Shown piece after piece: positions 50,803 to 60,856 of a stretch of 64,000 bases of DNA. This stretch comes from Actinacidiphila acidipaludis (GTDB lineage: Bacteria; Actinomycetota; Actinomycetes; Streptomycetales; Streptomycetaceae). Each line of letters begins with the position of its first letter. The first letter of the stretch is position 1. The position numbers were made by a program, and so were the translations under genes. The DNA lies in assembly GCF_019890725.1 (NCBI RefSeq), contig NZ_JAINZZ010000009.1, forward strand, positions 62,001 through 126,000, given 5' to 3'. A model generated the notes under the pieces. That model had not been told where the DNA came from. It worked only from the letters and a program-made list of their open reading frames with translations, and ran no database searches.

Positions 50803-52133
50803 GCGTTGACCTCCGTACGGGACTTGTCGGCCCAGGCGGTGGAGCGGGCCGGGTCGAACGGGCAGCCCTTGCCTGCGATGTGCTCCTCGTACTCCGCGCG
50901 GAAGTACTTCAGGGAGGAGAAGATCGGGGCGGCGGCGCCGTCGCCCAGCGCGCAGAAGGACTTGCCGTTGATGTTGTCGGCGATGTCGTTGAGCTTGTCG
51001 AGGTCCTCGGGCCGGCCCTTGCCGGCCTCGATGTCCCGCAGCAACTGCACGAGCCAGTAGGTCCCCTCACGGCACGGTGTGCACTTGCCGCAGGACTCGT
51101 GGGCGTAGAACTCGGTCCACCGGGTGACCGCCCGCACCACGCAGGTGGTCTCGTCGAAGCACTGCAGGGCCTTGGTGCCGAGCATCGACCCGGCGGCGCC
51201 GACGCCCTCGTAGTCCAGCGGCACGTCGAGGTGCTCGTCGGTGAACATCGGGGTCGACGAGCCACCCGGCGTCCAGAACTTCAGCCGGTGGCCGGGGCGC
51301 ATGCCGCCGCCCATCTCCAGGAGCTGGCGCAGGGTGATGCCGAGCGGGCCCTCGTACTGGCCGGGCCGGGCCACGTGCCCGGACAGCGAGTAGAGCGTGA
51401 AGCCCGGGGACTTCTCGCTGCCCATCGACCGGAACCACTCCTTGCCCCGGTTGATGATGGCGGGAACCGACGCGATGGACTCGACGTTGTTCACCACAGT
51501 GGGGCAGGCGTAGAGCCCCTCGACGGCGGGGAAGGGCGGCCGGAGCCTCGGCTGGCCGCGCCGGCCCTCCAGGGAGTCCAGCAGCGCGGTCTCCTCACCG
51601 CAGATGTACGCGCCGGCCCCGGCGTGCACGGTGAGCTCCAGGTCGAAGCCGCTGCCCTTGATGTTCTTGCCGAGGTAGCCGGCCGCGTACGCCTCGCGCA
51701 CCGCCTCGTGCAGGCGGCGCAGGACGGGCACGGTCTCACCGCGGAGGTAGATGAAGGCATGGTGCGAGCGGATGGCCCAGCACGCGATCACGATGCCCTC
51801 GATGAGGGAGTGCGGGTTGGCGAAGAGCAGCGGGATGTCCTTGCAGGTCCCCGGCTCCGACTCGTCCGCGTTGACCACCAGGTAGTGCGGTTTGCCGTCG
51901 CCCTGCGGGATGAACTGCCACTTCATGCCGGTCGGGAAGCCGGCGCCGCCGCGGCCGCGCAGCCCGGAGTCCTTGACGTAGGCGATCACGTCGTCGGGCG
52001 CCATGGCCAGGGCCTTGGTCAGCGCCTGGTAGCCCTCGTGCCTGCGGTAGGTGTCCAGCGTCCATGAACGCGGGTCGTCCCAGAACGCGGAAAGGACGGG
52101 CGCGAGCAGCTTCTCGGCCGGTTCCACGGTCAT
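50799..52133 (-). CDS. nuoF: NADH-quinone oxidoreductase subunit F
   Basis: 444 residues; binds NADH and FMN and holds cluster N3. The nucleotide sites are [13 protein letters not shown] and [21 protein letters not shown], and the cluster motif is [11 protein letters not shown] with a fourth Cys in [13 protein letters not shown] at 52133 overlaps the nuoE stop (TGATG); the GTG immediately before it (52136) is an alternative start. Confidence 0.96.
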   Translation of the reverse strand: MTVEPAEKLLAPVLSAFWDDPRSWTLDTYRRHEGYQALTKALAMAPDDVIAYVKDSGLRGRGGAGFPTGMKWQFIPQGDGKPHYLVVNADESEPGTCKDIPLLFANPHSLIEGIVIACWAIRSHHAFIYLRGETVPVLRRLHEAVREAYAAGYLGKNIKGSGFDLELTVHAGAGAYICGEETALLDSLEGRRGQPRLRPPFPAVEGLYACPTVVNNVESIASVPAIINRGKEWFRSMGSEKSPGFTLYSLSGHVARPGQYEGPLGITLRQLLEMGGGMRPGHRLKFWTPGGSSTPMFTDEHLDVPLDYEGVGAAGSMLGTKALQCFDETTCVVRAVTRWTEFYAHESCGKCTPCREGTYWLVQLLRDIEAGKGRPEDLDKLNDIADNINGKSFCALGDGAAAPIFSSLKYFRAEYEEHIAGKGCPFDPARSTAWADKSRTEVNA

Positions 52134-52987
52134 CACTCGCCGTCCTCCTCGGTGACCGGTCCCGCCGGGTTGTCCGGGTCGGAGACCGCGGACTGCTGCG
52201 GGGCGTCGTGCGAACTCGCGTGCTCGGCGGGCGAGACCGGGCCGTAGCCGGCGCCCTCGCCGGCCGGCGACTCCGCGCGCTGCGGGACGACGCGGGCCCC
52301 GGCGGCTTCGCCGCGGTGCAGTTTCAGGCCGGCCAGCGAGGCCGGTCCGGCGCCGCCGCTCGCCTCGACGGCGCCCTCGCGCTCGTCGGGGAAGCCGGCC
52401 AGGATCCGGGCGGTCTCCTTGTAGCCGCAGAGCGGGGCGCCGCGGGTCGGGCGCACCTCGCGGCCGGCGATCAGGTCGTCGACCAGCGCCTTCGCGGACT
52501 CCGGGGTCTGGTTGTCGAAGAACTCCCAGTTGACCATCACCACGGGCGCGTAGTCGCAGGCCGCGTTGCACTCGATGTGCTCCAGCGTGACCTTGCCGTC
52601 GGCGGTGGTCTCGTCGTTGCCGACCCCGAGGTGCTGCTTGAGCTCGTCGAAGATGGCGTCCCCGCCCATCACCGCGCACAGCGTGTTGGTGCACACCCCG
52701 ACCTGGTAGTCGCCGCTCGGCTTGCGGCGGTACATGGTGTAGAAGGTGGCGACCGCGGTGACCTCGGCGGTGGTGAGGTCCAGCATCTCTGCGCAGAAGC
52801 GGATGCCGGTCCGGGTGACGTACCCCTCCTCGGACTGCACCAGGTGCAGCAGCGGCAGCAGGGCGCTGCGCGATCCGGGGTAGCGGGCGATCACCTCGCG
52901 GGCGTCGGTCTCCAACCGGGCCCGGACGTCGGCCGGGTAGTCCGGTGCGGGCATCTCCGGGATTCCCAGGGACACTTCGGCACTCAT
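52133..52987 (-). CDS. nuoE: NADH-quinone oxidoreductase subunit E
   Basis: 284-residue thioredoxin-like subunit with a [2Fe-2S] cluster: ligands in [13 protein letters not shown] (Cx4C) and [12 protein letters not shown] (Cx3C). The family domain ends near residue 200; the remaining 80 residues are a Ser/Ala/Pro/Glu-rich extension. ATG at 52987 overlaps the nuoD stop as ATGA. Confidence 0.95.
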   Translation of the reverse strand: MSAEVSLGIPEMPAPDYPADVRARLETDAREVIARYPGSRSALLPLLHLVQSEEGYVTRTGIRFCAEMLDLTTAEVTAVATFYTMYRRKPSGDYQVGVCTNTLCAVMGGDAIFDELKQHLGVGNDETTADGKVTLEHIECNAACDYAPVVMVNWEFFDNQTPESAKALVDDLIAGREVRPTRGAPLCGYKETARILAGFPDEREGAVEASGGAGPASLAGLKLHRGEAAGARVVPQRAESPAGEGAGYGPVSPAEHASSHDAPQQSAVSDPDNPAGPVTEEDGE

Positions 52988-54336
52988 CGGTCGACACCTC
53001 CCATCACGGGGTCGATGGACGCCACCGCGACGATGACGTCGGCGACCTGGCCGCCCTCGCACATCGCCGCCATGGACTGCAGATTGCTGAAGGAGGGGTC
53101 GCGGAAGTGGACCCGGTAGGGGCGGGTGCTGCCGTCGCTGACGACGTGCACGCCCAGCTCGCCCTTCGCGGACTCCACCGCGGCGTACGCCTGGCCGGGC
53201 GGGACCCGGAAGCCTTCGGTGACGAGCTTGAAGTGGTGGATCAGGGCCTCCATGGAGGTGCCCATGATCTTCTTGATGTGGTCGAGCGAGTTGCCCATGC
53301 CGTCGGGGCCGAGGGCGAGCTGGGCGGGCCAGGCGATCTTCTTGTCCTCGACCATGACCGGGCCGGGCTCCAGCCGGTCCAGGCACTGCTCGACGATCCG
53401 CAGGCTCTGTTCCATCTCGTGCAGCCGGACCAGGAAGCGACCGTAGGAGTCGCAGGTGTCGGCGGTCGGCACCTCGAACTCGTAGGTCTCGTAGCCGCAG
53501 TACGGGTCGGTCTTGCGCAGGTCGTGCGGCAGCCCGGTGGCCCGCAGGATCGGGCCGGTGGCGCCGAGCGCCATGCAGCCGGACAGGTCCAGGTAGCCGA
53601 CGTCCTGCATGCGGCCCTTGAAGATGGGGTTGCCGGTGGCGAGCTTGTCGTACTCCGGCAGGTTCTTGCGGAACTTCTTGATGAACTCCCGGACCTGGTC
53701 GACCGCGCCGGGCGGCAGGTCCTGGGCGAGGCCGCCGGGGCGGACGTACGCGTGGTTCATCCGCAGGCCGGTGACGAGCTCGAAGATGTCGAGGATCATC
53801 TCCCGGTCGCGGAAGCCGTAGATCATGATCGTGGTGGCGCCGAGCTCCATGCCGCCGGTGGCGATGCAGACCAGGTGCGAGGAGATCCGGTTGAGCTCCA
53901 TGAGCATCACGCGGATGACGCTCGCCCGGTCCGGCACCGTGTCGGTGATGCCGAGCAGCCGCTCCACGGCCAGGCAGTACGCGGTCTCGTTGAACAGCGG
54001 CGTGAGGTAGTCCATGCGCGTCACGAACGTGGACCCCTGGGTCCACGTGCGGAACTCCATGTTCTTCTCGATGCCGGTGTGCAGGTAGCCGATGCCCGCG
54101 CGGGCCTCGGTGACCGTCTCGCCGTCGATCTCCAGGATCAGCCGCAGCACGCCGTGGGTGGACGGGTGCTGCGGACCCATGTTGACGATGATCCGCTCGT
54201 CGTCCGCCTTGCCGACGGTCTCGGCGAGTTCGTCCCAGTCGCCGCCGGTGACGGTGAAGACCCGGCCCTCGGTGGTCTCCCGCTCGGCCGCCTGCGCGGG
54301 GGCGTGGGGGGTGCCGGGTGTGCTGTGGGTGGACAT
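52984..54336 (-). CDS. nuoD: NADH-quinone oxidoreductase subunit D
   Basis: 450-residue 49-kDa-type subunit forming the quinone site with NuoB. Signatures [15 protein letters not shown] (quinone-site His), [11 protein letters not shown] and the C-terminal [17 protein letters not shown] are present. This is the only nuoD in the window; the second operon has none. ATG at 54336 overlaps the nuoC stop (TGATG). Confidence 0.96.
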   Translation of the reverse strand: MSTHSTPGTPHAPAQAAERETTEGRVFTVTGGDWDELAETVGKADDERIIVNMGPQHPSTHGVLRLILEIDGETVTEARAGIGYLHTGIEKNMEFRTWTQGSTFVTRMDYLTPLFNETAYCLAVERLLGITDTVPDRASVIRVMLMELNRISSHLVCIATGGMELGATTIMIYGFRDREMILDIFELVTGLRMNHAYVRPGGLAQDLPPGAVDQVREFIKKFRKNLPEYDKLATGNPIFKGRMQDVGYLDLSGCMALGATGPILRATGLPHDLRKTDPYCGYETYEFEVPTADTCDSYGRFLVRLHEMEQSLRIVEQCLDRLEPGPVMVEDKKIAWPAQLALGPDGMGNSLDHIKKIMGTSMEALIHHFKLVTEGFRVPPGQAYAAVESAKGELGVHVVSDGSTRPYRVHFRDPSFSNLQSMAAMCEGGQVADVIVAVASIDPVMGGVDR

Positions 54337-55055
54337 CAGCTGTACGACCTCCGCTGGTCGGGAGCCGGAATCTGGGCGCCCTTGTACTCGACGGGGATCC
54401 CGCCGAGCGGGTAGTCCTTGCGCTGCGGGTGGCCGGGCCAGTCGTCCGGCATCATGATCCGCGTCAGCGCCGGGTGGCCGTCGAAGACGATGCCGAAGAA
54501 GTCGTACGTCTCGCGCTCGTGCCAGTCGTTCGTCGGGTACACCGAGACCAGGGACGGCACGTGCGGGTCGGCGTCGGGGGCGCTCGTCTCCAGCCTGATC
54601 AGCCGGCCGTGGGTCACCGAGCGCAGGTGGTAGACGGCGTGCAGCTCCCGGCCCTTGTCGGACGGGTAGTGCACCCCGCTGACGCCGGTGCACAGCTCGA
54701 AGCGCAGCGCCGGGTCGTCGCGCAGGGTCCTGGCGACCTGGAGCAGGTGCTCGCGGGCGATGTGGAAGGTGATCTCGCCGCGGTCGACGACGACCTTCTC
54801 GATCGCGTTGCCCGCGACCAGTCCCTGCTCCTCGAGCGCGCCCTCGAGCTCGTCGGCGATCTCGTCGAAGACGCCGCCGTAGGGCCGGCTGGACGGGCCG
54901 GGCAGCCGTACGGTGCGGACCAGGCCGCCGTACCCGGAGGTGTCGCCGCCGTTGTTGGCACCGAACATGCCGTGGCGGACGCCGACGACCTCGCCGGTGT
55001 CGTCGCGCTGCGTCGGCAGGTGGTTGCCGTTCGGGGTCCCGGGTGCGTCGCTCAT
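54336..55055 (-). CDS. nuoC: NADH-quinone oxidoreductase subunit C
   Basis: 239-residue connecting subunit. The family signature is [20 protein letters not shown] with [11 protein letters not shown] near the end. About 70 N-terminal residues precede the core. ATG at 55055 overlaps the nuoB stop as ATGA. Confidence 0.95.
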   Translation of the reverse strand: MSDAPGTPNGNHLPTQRDDTGEVVGVRHGMFGANNGGDTSGYGGLVRTVRLPGPSSRPYGGVFDEIADELEGALEEQGLVAGNAIEKVVVDRGEITFHIAREHLLQVARTLRDDPALRFELCTGVSGVHYPSDKGRELHAVYHLRSVTHGRLIRLETSAPDADPHVPSLVSVYPTNDWHERETYDFFGIVFDGHPALTRIMMPDDWPGHPQRKDYPLGGIPVEYKGAQIPAPDQRRSYS

Positions 55056-55606
55056 CGCAGCAGCCCCTTCATCTCGATCGTGGGGAGCGCCTTGCGGGCC
55101 GCTTCCTCCGCCTCGCGGGCGGCCGCTTCGCGGTTGACGCCGAGGGGGGCGTGCTGGATCTTCTCGTGCAGCTTGAGGATCGCGTCCAGCAGCATCTCGG
55201 GCCGCGGCGGGCAGCCGGGCAGATAGATGTCGACCGGCACGATGTGGTCGACGCCCTGCACGATGGCGTAGTTGTTGAACATCCCGCCGCTGGAGGCGCA
55301 GACGCCCATCGAGATGACCCACTTGGGGTTCGGCATCTGGTCGTAGACCTGCCGCAGCACCGGCGCCATCTTCTGGCTCACCCGGCCCGCGACGATCATC
55401 AGGTCGGCCTGCCGCGGCGAGCCGCGGAAGACCTCCATGCCGAACCGGGCCATGTCGTACCGCCCCGCGCCGGTCGTCATCATCTCGATGGCGCAGCAGG
55501 CGAGACCGAACGTGGCCGGGAAGACCGACGCCTTTCGGACCCACCCCGCCGCGGTCTCGACCGTCGTGAGCAGGAATCCGCTCGGCAGTTTCTCTTCGAT
55601 ACCCAT
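55052..55606 (-). CDS. nuoB: NADH-quinone oxidoreductase subunit B
   Basis: 184 residues with the N2 cluster ligands in [22 protein letters not shown] and [10 protein letters not shown]. It lacks the N-terminal extension of the second-operon copy. It follows nuoA by 50 bp, the longest gap in this operon. Confidence 0.96.
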   Translation of the reverse strand: MGIEEKLPSGFLLTTVETAAGWVRKASVFPATFGLACCAIEMMTTGAGRYDMARFGMEVFRGSPRQADLMIVAGRVSQKMAPVLRQVYDQMPNPKWVISMGVCASSGGMFNNYAIVQGVDHIVPVDIYLPGCPPRPEMLLDAILKLHEKIQHAPLGVNREAAAREAEEAARKALPTIEMKGLLR

Positions 55607-55656
55607 GGGTTGGCTCCTGGTCTCCTCGGTCTCCTGATCTCCTCGTCAGCCGTCCG

Positions 55657-56016
55657 CTAGTCCCACTCCAGGCCGCCGCGGCGCCACACGTACGCGTAGG
55701 CGACGAAGACGGTGAGGACGAACAGGAGCATCTCGACGAGCCCGAACATCCCCAGCCGGTCGAAGGTGACGGCCCAGGGATAGAGAAAGACGATCTCGAT
55801 GTCGAAGACGATGAAGAGCATCGCCGTCAGGTAGTACTTGATCGGGAACCGGCCGCCGCCGGCCGGCGTCGGAGTGGGCTCGATGCCGCACTCGTACGCT
55901 TCCAACTTGGCCCGGTTGTACCGCTTGGGCCCGACGATCGAAGCCGTCACCACGGAGAAGATCGCGAACCCGGCCGCGAGGCCTCCCAGCACGAGGATGG
56001 GCGCGTAGGCGTTCAC
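55657..56016 (-). CDS. nuoA: NADH-quinone oxidoreductase subunit A
   Basis: 119-residue three-helix subunit, first gene of the 14-gene operon. Conserved loop [21 protein letters not shown] and the [22 protein letters not shown] helix. GTG start at 56016 after GGAAGGAGCGG. nuoA to nuoN run in standard order with overlaps or short gaps, giving one complete complex I that couples NADH oxidation by menaquinone to proton export. Confidence 0.96.
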   Translation of the reverse strand: MNAYAPILVLGGLAAGFAIFSVVTASIVGPKRYNRAKLEAYECGIEPTPTPAGGGRFPIKYYLTAMLFIVFDIEIVFLYPWAVTFDRLGMFGLVEMLLFVLTVFVAYAYVWRRGGLEWD

Positions 56017-56108
56017 CGTCCCCCGCTCCTTCCAGTCGACAGTGACTGATATGCACGGACCGTGACTTCCGGTCTGTGCTGCGTCACGAAAACACGAAGA
56101 TCGCGTCT

Positions 56109-56126
56109 ATGTGAGGCAGTTCACAA
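56109..56126. promoter_or_regulatory. Rex-operator-like dyad upstream of nuoA
   Basis: ATGTGAGGCAGTTCACAA matches the TTGTGA-N6-TCACAA Rex operator at 11 of 12 defined positions. It is 93-110 bp upstream of the nuoA start. Rex senses the NADH/NAD+ ratio and represses respiratory genes in Streptomyces, so control of complex I by it would be logical. Confidence 0.55.
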
Positions 56127-56161
56127 GCCCAAGTCGCCTGCATCCTATGCCTCCCGGTCTG

Positions 56162-56175
56162 TGATCTGCGACACG
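56162..56175. promoter_or_regulatory. Crp-like site in the nuoA/NlpC region
   Basis: GTGATCTGCGACAC fits the Streptomyces Crp pattern GTG-N6-GNCAC exactly. The pattern has few fixed bases, so a chance match is possible in 64 kb. Confidence 0.3.
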
Positions 56176-56595
56176 GGGGTAGAGACGAGCTTTGTGATCT
56201 CCACCACCTGGCGAACGATCATGAAGTCGGATGAGCGGTGATCATGTGGCAGATGCGGCCCAAACGATCACTTCGCGTCACAATCGAGGCCGTTCCTGCT
56301 GGTCAGCCTACTCCGCGCATTATCAAGTGATCATCGTTCGAGGCAAATTCGCTCTGGACCGGACCCCGTGATAGCGCCACGTCCGACCCTCGGCGGACCA
56401 CCGAACGACCGGAAACCGACGGGAATCACGCGCGTGAAAGCGTGCACGAGCGCATACGTAACCGGAGGGCTGAAAACGGACCAAAGCAACGCGCAACGAA
56501 GATCCCGAATCGGGCAATTGAGCCGTGAGCACGTCAACTGTGGCGCATCCCACCTTTGTTGAACGGAACCATTCGTTCCTGATAGCCAGAGACGC

Positions 56596-57483
56596 ATGTC
56601 CCCGAACACACCACGGACGACGATGTCCGATTCGCATACCCATACAGGCCGCCGACGGCATGCGGCGCCCCGCGACGCCAAGTGGACGCGCAGGGCCGGA
56701 CTCGTCGGCGGTGTCGTCAGCGCGCTCGCTCTCGGCGGCGCGGCCGCTCCGGCCATGGCCGACAACACGCACCACTCGGCGCCGGTCGGCGCCCACGCAC
56801 CGCAGGCGGTCGTTCCCGCGGCGGCGACGACAACGCTGTCCACCGTCGCCACCGCCCGCCAGGCCGCCGCCGCGCTGCAGCAGGACGCCATCGACGTCTC
56901 GCTCGCCGCCGCCAAGCAGCAGGCCGCGACCGACGCCAAGAAGGCGGCCGCCGAGAAGAAGGCCGCCGACGCCGCTGCCGCGAAGAAGAAGGCCGCGGCG
57001 CAGGCCGCGAAGGAGCGGGCCGCCGCCCAGGCCGCCGCCTCACGCTCCGAGCAGCGCGCGCCGCTGAGCGTCACGACGCTCGCCGCGACCACCACGAGCT
57101 CGGTCACCACCGCCGCGCCGGCCTCGTCCGGCAAGGCCGGCCAGCTCATCGCGTTCCTGAAGTCCCAGATCGGCAAGCCGTACGTGTACGGCGCGACCGG
57201 TCCGGGCTCCTACGACTGCTCCGGGCTCACCCAGGCCGCCTTCGGCAGCGTCGGCGTGACCCTGCCGCGCACCTCGCAGGAGCAGTCCACCGTCGGCACC
57301 CCGGTGTCGATATCCGCCCTCCAGCCCGGCGACCTCATCTTCTGGGGCGGCGAGGGCAGCGCCTACCACGTGGGCGTCTTCATCGGGAACGGCCAGTACC
57401 TCGACGCGGCGAACCCGTCGACGCCGGTGGGCATCCACCAGCTGGCCGACTACATGCCCGACTGGGCGGTCCGGGTCCTGTGA
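56596..57483 (+). CDS. NlpC/P60 family peptidoglycan hydrolase
   Basis: Secreted cell-wall endopeptidase, 295 residues. A twin-basic N-region (TGRRRHAAPRDAKWTRR) leads to a hydrophobic segment ending APAMADN at about 56, a likely Sec or Tat signal. An Ala/Lys/Glu-rich coiled-coil (about 85-150) follows, and a C-terminal NlpC/P60 domain has the nucleophile C208 (YDCSGLT) and H258 (AYHVGVFIG). The start is either ATG at 56596 or at 56623; neither has a strong ribosome-binding site. Confidence 0.9.
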   Translation: MSPNTPRTTMSDSHTHTGRRRHAAPRDAKWTRRAGLVGGVVSALALGGAAAPAMADNTHHSAPVGAHAPQAVVPAAATTTLSTVATARQAAAALQQDAIDVSLAAAKQQAATDAKKAAAEKKAADAAAAKKKAAAQAAKERAAAQAAASRSEQRAPLSVTTLAATTTSSVTTAAPASSGKAGQLIAFLKSQIGKPYVYGATGPGSYDCSGLTQAAFGSVGVTLPRTSQEQSTVGTPVSISALQPGDLIFWGGEGSAYHVGVFIGNGQYLDAANPSTPVGIHQLADYMPDWAVRVL

Positions 57484-57493
57484 CCTGACAGGT

Positions 57494-57530
57494 GGCCGCC
57501 GCTCTCCCTGGGGAGTGGCGTGCGGCGGCC
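57494..57530. terminator. Bidirectional terminator between NlpC/P60 and geranylgeranyl reductase genes
   Basis: GGCCGCCGC (57494-57502) pairs perfectly with GCGGCGGCC (57522-57530); an inner CTCC/GGAG pair stabilises the loop. It sits between convergent genes. Confidence 0.7.
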
Positions 57531-57568
57531 TCCACGATCCCGCCCGGGCGCACCGGGCGGCCGCGTCG

Positions 57569-58858
57569 TCAGGCGCTCGGAGTGATCTTCGTCAGTCCGT
57601 TGATGACGCGGTCCATCGCGTCGCCGCCGGTCGGGTCGGTCAGGTTCGCCAGCAGCTTCAGGGCGAACTTCATCAGCATCGGGTGGGTCAGACCGCGCTG
57701 GGTGCACATCTGCAGCACCTTCGGGTTGCCGATGAGCTTCACGAACGCGCGGCCCAGCGTGTAGTAGCCGCCGTAGGTGTCCTTGAGGATGCGCGGGTAG
57801 TTCTGCAGGGCAAGTTCGCGCTGCCCGGCGGTCGCGCGGGCGTGCGCCTGCGTGATGACGTCCGCGGCGAGCTGACCGGATTCCATCGCATAGGCGATGC
57901 CCTCGCCGTTGAACGGGTTGACGAGGCCGCCGGCGTCGCCGACCAGCAGCAGGCCGCGGGTGTAGTGCGGCTGGCGGTTGAAGGCCATCGGGAGCGCGGC
58001 GCCGCGGATCGGCTGCGTCATGTTCTCCGGGGTGTAGCCCCAGTCCTCCGGCATCGAGGCGACCCACGCCTTGAGGACCTCGCGCCAGTCCAGCTCGCGG
58101 AACGCCGACGAGGAGTTGAGGATGCCCAGGCCCACGTTCGAGGTGCCGTCGCCCAGGCCGAAGATCCAGCCGTAGCCCGGGAGTTGGCGCGGCTGAGCGC
58201 CGCGGCGGTCCCACAGCTCCAGCCACGACTCCAGGTAGTCGTCCTCGTGCCGCGGTGACGTGAAGTACGTACGGACCGCCACGCCCATCGGCCGGTCCTC
58301 ACGCCGGTGCAGGCCCATCGCGAGCGACAGCCGGGTGGAGTTGCCGTCCGCGGCGACGACCAGCGGCGCGTGGAAGGTGACCGGGGTCTTCTCCTCGCCC
58401 AGCTTGGCCTGCACGCCGGTGATCCGGCCCGTGCGCTCCTCCAGGACGGGCGCGCCGACGTTGCAGCGCTCGTACAGCCGGGCGCCGGCCTTCACCGCCT
58501 GCTGGGCCAGCAGCTCGTCGAAGTCCTCGCGCTTGCGCACCAGTCCGTAGTTCGGGTACGCGGCCAGGTCCGGCCAGTCCATCTGCAGGCGCATGCCGCC
58601 GCTGATGATGCGCAGGCCCTTGTTGCGCAGCCAGCCCGCCTCCTCGGAGATGTCGATGCCCATCGACACGAGCTGCTTGGTGGCGCGCGGCGTGAGGCCG
58701 TCGCCGCAGACCTTCTCCCGCGGGAAGGCGGTCTTCTCCAGGAGCAGGACGTCCAGTCCCGCCTTCGCCAGGTAGTACGCGGTCGTCGAACCCGCGGGCC
58801 CGGCGCCGACGACGATCACATCGGCGCTGCGCTCGGACAGGGCGGCGGTGTCGGTCAC
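57569..58858 (-). CDS. Geranylgeranyl reductase family flavoprotein, MenJ-like
   Basis: 429-residue FAD-dependent reductase that saturates isoprenoid double bonds. FAD motifs: VIVVGAGPAGSTTAYYL (GAGPAG at 18-23) and GDAGGLVNPFNGEGIAYAM. In mycobacteria the family member MenJ reduces one double bond of the menaquinone side chain. Streptomyces makes partly saturated menaquinones, and menG, mqnC and a polyprenyl synthase are nearby, so a menaquinone role is likely. A lipid geranylgeranyl substrate is the alternative. GTG start at 58858 after GGGAGAG. Confidence 0.88.
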   Translation of the reverse strand: MTDTAALSERSADVIVVGAGPAGSTTAYYLAKAGLDVLLLEKTAFPREKVCGDGLTPRATKQLVSMGIDISEEAGWLRNKGLRIISGGMRLQMDWPDLAAYPNYGLVRKREDFDELLAQQAVKAGARLYERCNVGAPVLEERTGRITGVQAKLGEEKTPVTFHAPLVVAADGNSTRLSLAMGLHRREDRPMGVAVRTYFTSPRHEDDYLESWLELWDRRGAQPRQLPGYGWIFGLGDGTSNVGLGILNSSSAFRELDWREVLKAWVASMPEDWGYTPENMTQPIRGAALPMAFNRQPHYTRGLLLVGDAGGLVNPFNGEGIAYAMESGQLAADVITQAHARATAGQRELALQNYPRILKDTYGGYYTLGRAFVKLIGNPKVLQMCTQRGLTHPMLMKFALKLLANLTDPTGGDAMDRVINGLTKITPSA

Positions 58859-59039
58859 GGTGGGCTCTCCCGTTTCGGCGAGGGGGTGTTGCTGCTGCAC
58901 GATGCGGTCGAGTGTATGAGGCGACCCGCGGCCGCGCGTCGGCGGCTCTCCTGGGCGGCGCCATTCCGGACGCCCGGGTCCCCGCCGGGAGGGGCGCGGA
59001 GCGGCGGCAGCGGACGGCCGGGGAGGGTCCCGTGTGCCG

Positions 59040-60755
59040 TCAGCGGTGGCCGGGCGGCTTCCCCGGCCCGGGCGGCTCATTGAGCCGGGGCGGCTGGACG
59101 ATGCCGAGGTCGTGCACGGTCGGCTCGACTGGCCCGCCCTGGGGCGGCAGCGGCGGCCGCCCGGGCATGGGCGGGGCGGGCACCGCCGGCTGCCGCGGCG
59201 GCCGGAGAAGGTGCGCGACGCCGCCCGGATCCGCGCCGGTTCCGGCCGCCGTCCCCCCGGGGGCGTGCGCGCCGGGCACCGGCGCCGGCAGAAAGCCGCG
59301 CAGCGCCCGCGCCACGTACGGCCCGACCAGGACACCGCCGCACGACCACAGCAGCGCGAACATCAGGGCCTCCGGCACGCTCGTCGCGTACGTGATGTGC
59401 CCGCTGCCGGCGCCGACCGCGACGAGCGTGCCGGCGCCGTCGGTCGACAGCCCGCCGAACGCGGTCAGCGCCGTGAACAGCGCGGTGAACAGGCCCGCGA
59501 CGAGGAACTGTTCGAGCCGGTCCGCGGACCGGCGGACCGCCAGCACCCCGAGCACCAGCGCGCACACCAGGCCGCCGGCGACCGCGCCGGCGGTGGCCCA
59601 GCCGTGCCAGACGTGCCCGAGGTCCGACAGGCCGTACGAGAAGTGGGAGGAGCTCCCCGAACCGTTGTTCGCGTCCATCCGGAACGGTGCGCCCCAGCCC
59701 AGACCCAGACCGGAGACACCGAGGTTGAGCACGAACAGCGCGGCGAAGGCGACGCCCCAGCCGCTGGTGTCGGAGACATCGGCCCCGACCACCACGAAGA
59801 CCACCGCCCCCGCGAGGGCGACGGTGACCAGCAGCGCGAGCAACGCCGTGACCAGGGCACGGGTCGTGGCCGCGAGGCCCGGCCGCTCCGCCAGCCACCG
59901 GCGGACGTCCGGCGCGCAGAGTGTGAGCAGGGCGGTGGCCAGGCTGATCAGGAACGCCCACAGCGTGAGCAGGGCCGGCCGGGTGGTCAGGTGCTCCTCG
60001 CGCACGTGCGGTCGGGCGGCCAGACCGAGGACGAGTGCGGTGGCCGCGGCCAGCAGCGCGACCCGCACGGCGGCCTCGGCGGCACCCCAACGGGCCGCCT
60101 CCGCCGGAGGGTTCGCGCCCTCGGCACCCGCGCCCGCGCCGGCTCCCGCTCCGGTGGCGCGCGTGCGCATCCTGCGCAGCGCTACGAACAGCGAGCCCAC
60201 CCACAGCAGGGACATCGCGAGGGCGGTCACCGAGAACGTGGAATGGAGGGTGGTGAAGCTGGAGTCCGAGAGCCCCGAGGAGCCGTAGGAGTCGCCGAAC
60301 GCGGAGCCGCTGTCGGGGAAGTTCTCGAAGCGGGTGGTGAGGTCGAGTCTCCCGCCGATGCCGGTGAGCAGCAGGGCCAGCGCCACCCGGGTCCGGGTGA
60401 GGAAGTCCACGCCGGAGTGGTGCACCGACGCGCCGGACCAGACGGAGATCACCACGGCGAGCGCGACGAACCACAGCGCGGGCACCACGGCGGCCCGGGC
60501 GGCCACGTCCCAGCGGCCGGTGAGGGTCCGGCGCAGGAACAACGCGGCGGGCGAGGTCCCCGCCGGTCCGGCCACGACCGGCGTCCCGGGCGGCGGGGAC
60601 GGGGGCAGGGGCGTAGGTGCGTGGGTGGGCGGCGCGGGTGCGTGGGCGGGAGGCGGCGCCGTCAACTCCGTGCCGCAGCGCGCGCAGGAGCGGGTGTCCG
60701 CGCGGGTGTCCGCCTCGGAGGGGGCGACGTCTCCGCACGCCGGGCAGTACGACAT
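59040..60755 (-). CDS. Zinc-ribbon multi-span membrane protein (streptophobe-like)
   Basis: 571 residues. A short N-terminal zinc ribbon has two Cys pairs (CPAC at 4-7 and CARC at 24-27). A proline-rich linker follows, then about ten hydrophobic helices with Gly/Ala-rich loops, and a proline-rich C-terminal tail from about 500. The layout matches Streptomyces 'streptophobe' proteins of unknown function. ATG at 60755 is chosen because it opens directly into the zinc ribbon. It lies 100 bp downstream of menG on the same strand. Confidence 0.75.
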   Translation of the reverse strand: MSYCPACGDVAPSEADTRADTRSCARCGTELTAPPPAHAPAPPTHAPTPLPPSPPPGTPVVAGPAGTSPAALFLRRTLTGRWDVAARAAVVPALWFVALAVVISVWSGASVHHSGVDFLTRTRVALALLLTGIGGRLDLTTRFENFPDSGSAFGDSYGSSGLSDSSFTTLHSTFSVTALAMSLLWVGSLFVALRRMRTRATGAGAGAGAGAEGANPPAEAARWGAAEAAVRVALLAAATALVLGLAARPHVREEHLTTRPALLTLWAFLISLATALLTLCAPDVRRWLAERPGLAATTRALVTALLALLVTVALAGAVVFVVVGADVSDTSGWGVAFAALFVLNLGVSGLGLGWGAPFRMDANNGSGSSSHFSYGLSDLGHVWHGWATAGAVAGGLVCALVLGVLAVRRSADRLEQFLVAGLFTALFTALTAFGGLSTDGAGTLVAVGAGSGHITYATSVPEALMFALLWSCGGVLVGPYVARALRGFLPAPVPGAHAPGGTAAGTGADPGGVAHLLRPPRQPAVPAPPMPGRPPLPPQGGPVEPTVHDLGIVQPPRLNEPPGPGKPPGHR

Positions 60756-60856
60756 GGGCCACTCCGGGGACGAAACGGGGACGCTTCCTCCCCTCAGACA
60801 CCGCAGCGTAGAGGGGCAGTTCCGCGTTCCGCTGCCGGAATGACCGCTTCCCCGCG

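Larger units (their letters stand above)
56017..56595. other. Large divergent control region between nuoA and the NlpC/P60 gene
   Basis: A 579-bp non-coding region with lower GC than its surroundings. It contains a Rex-operator-like dyad (56109-56126), a Crp-like site (56162-56175), and AACGATCA at 56215-56222 and 56264-56271 with a related inverted copy AACGATGATCA (minus strand, 56329-56339). TGATCA also occurs at 56240-56245. No gene was recognised. Confidence 0.6.

Noticed and set aside
56340..56595. c-di-AMP (ydaO-type) riboswitch before the NlpC/P60 gene
   Set aside because: Such leaders precede several Streptomyces cell-wall hydrolase genes, but I could not find the conserved riboswitch core sequences here.
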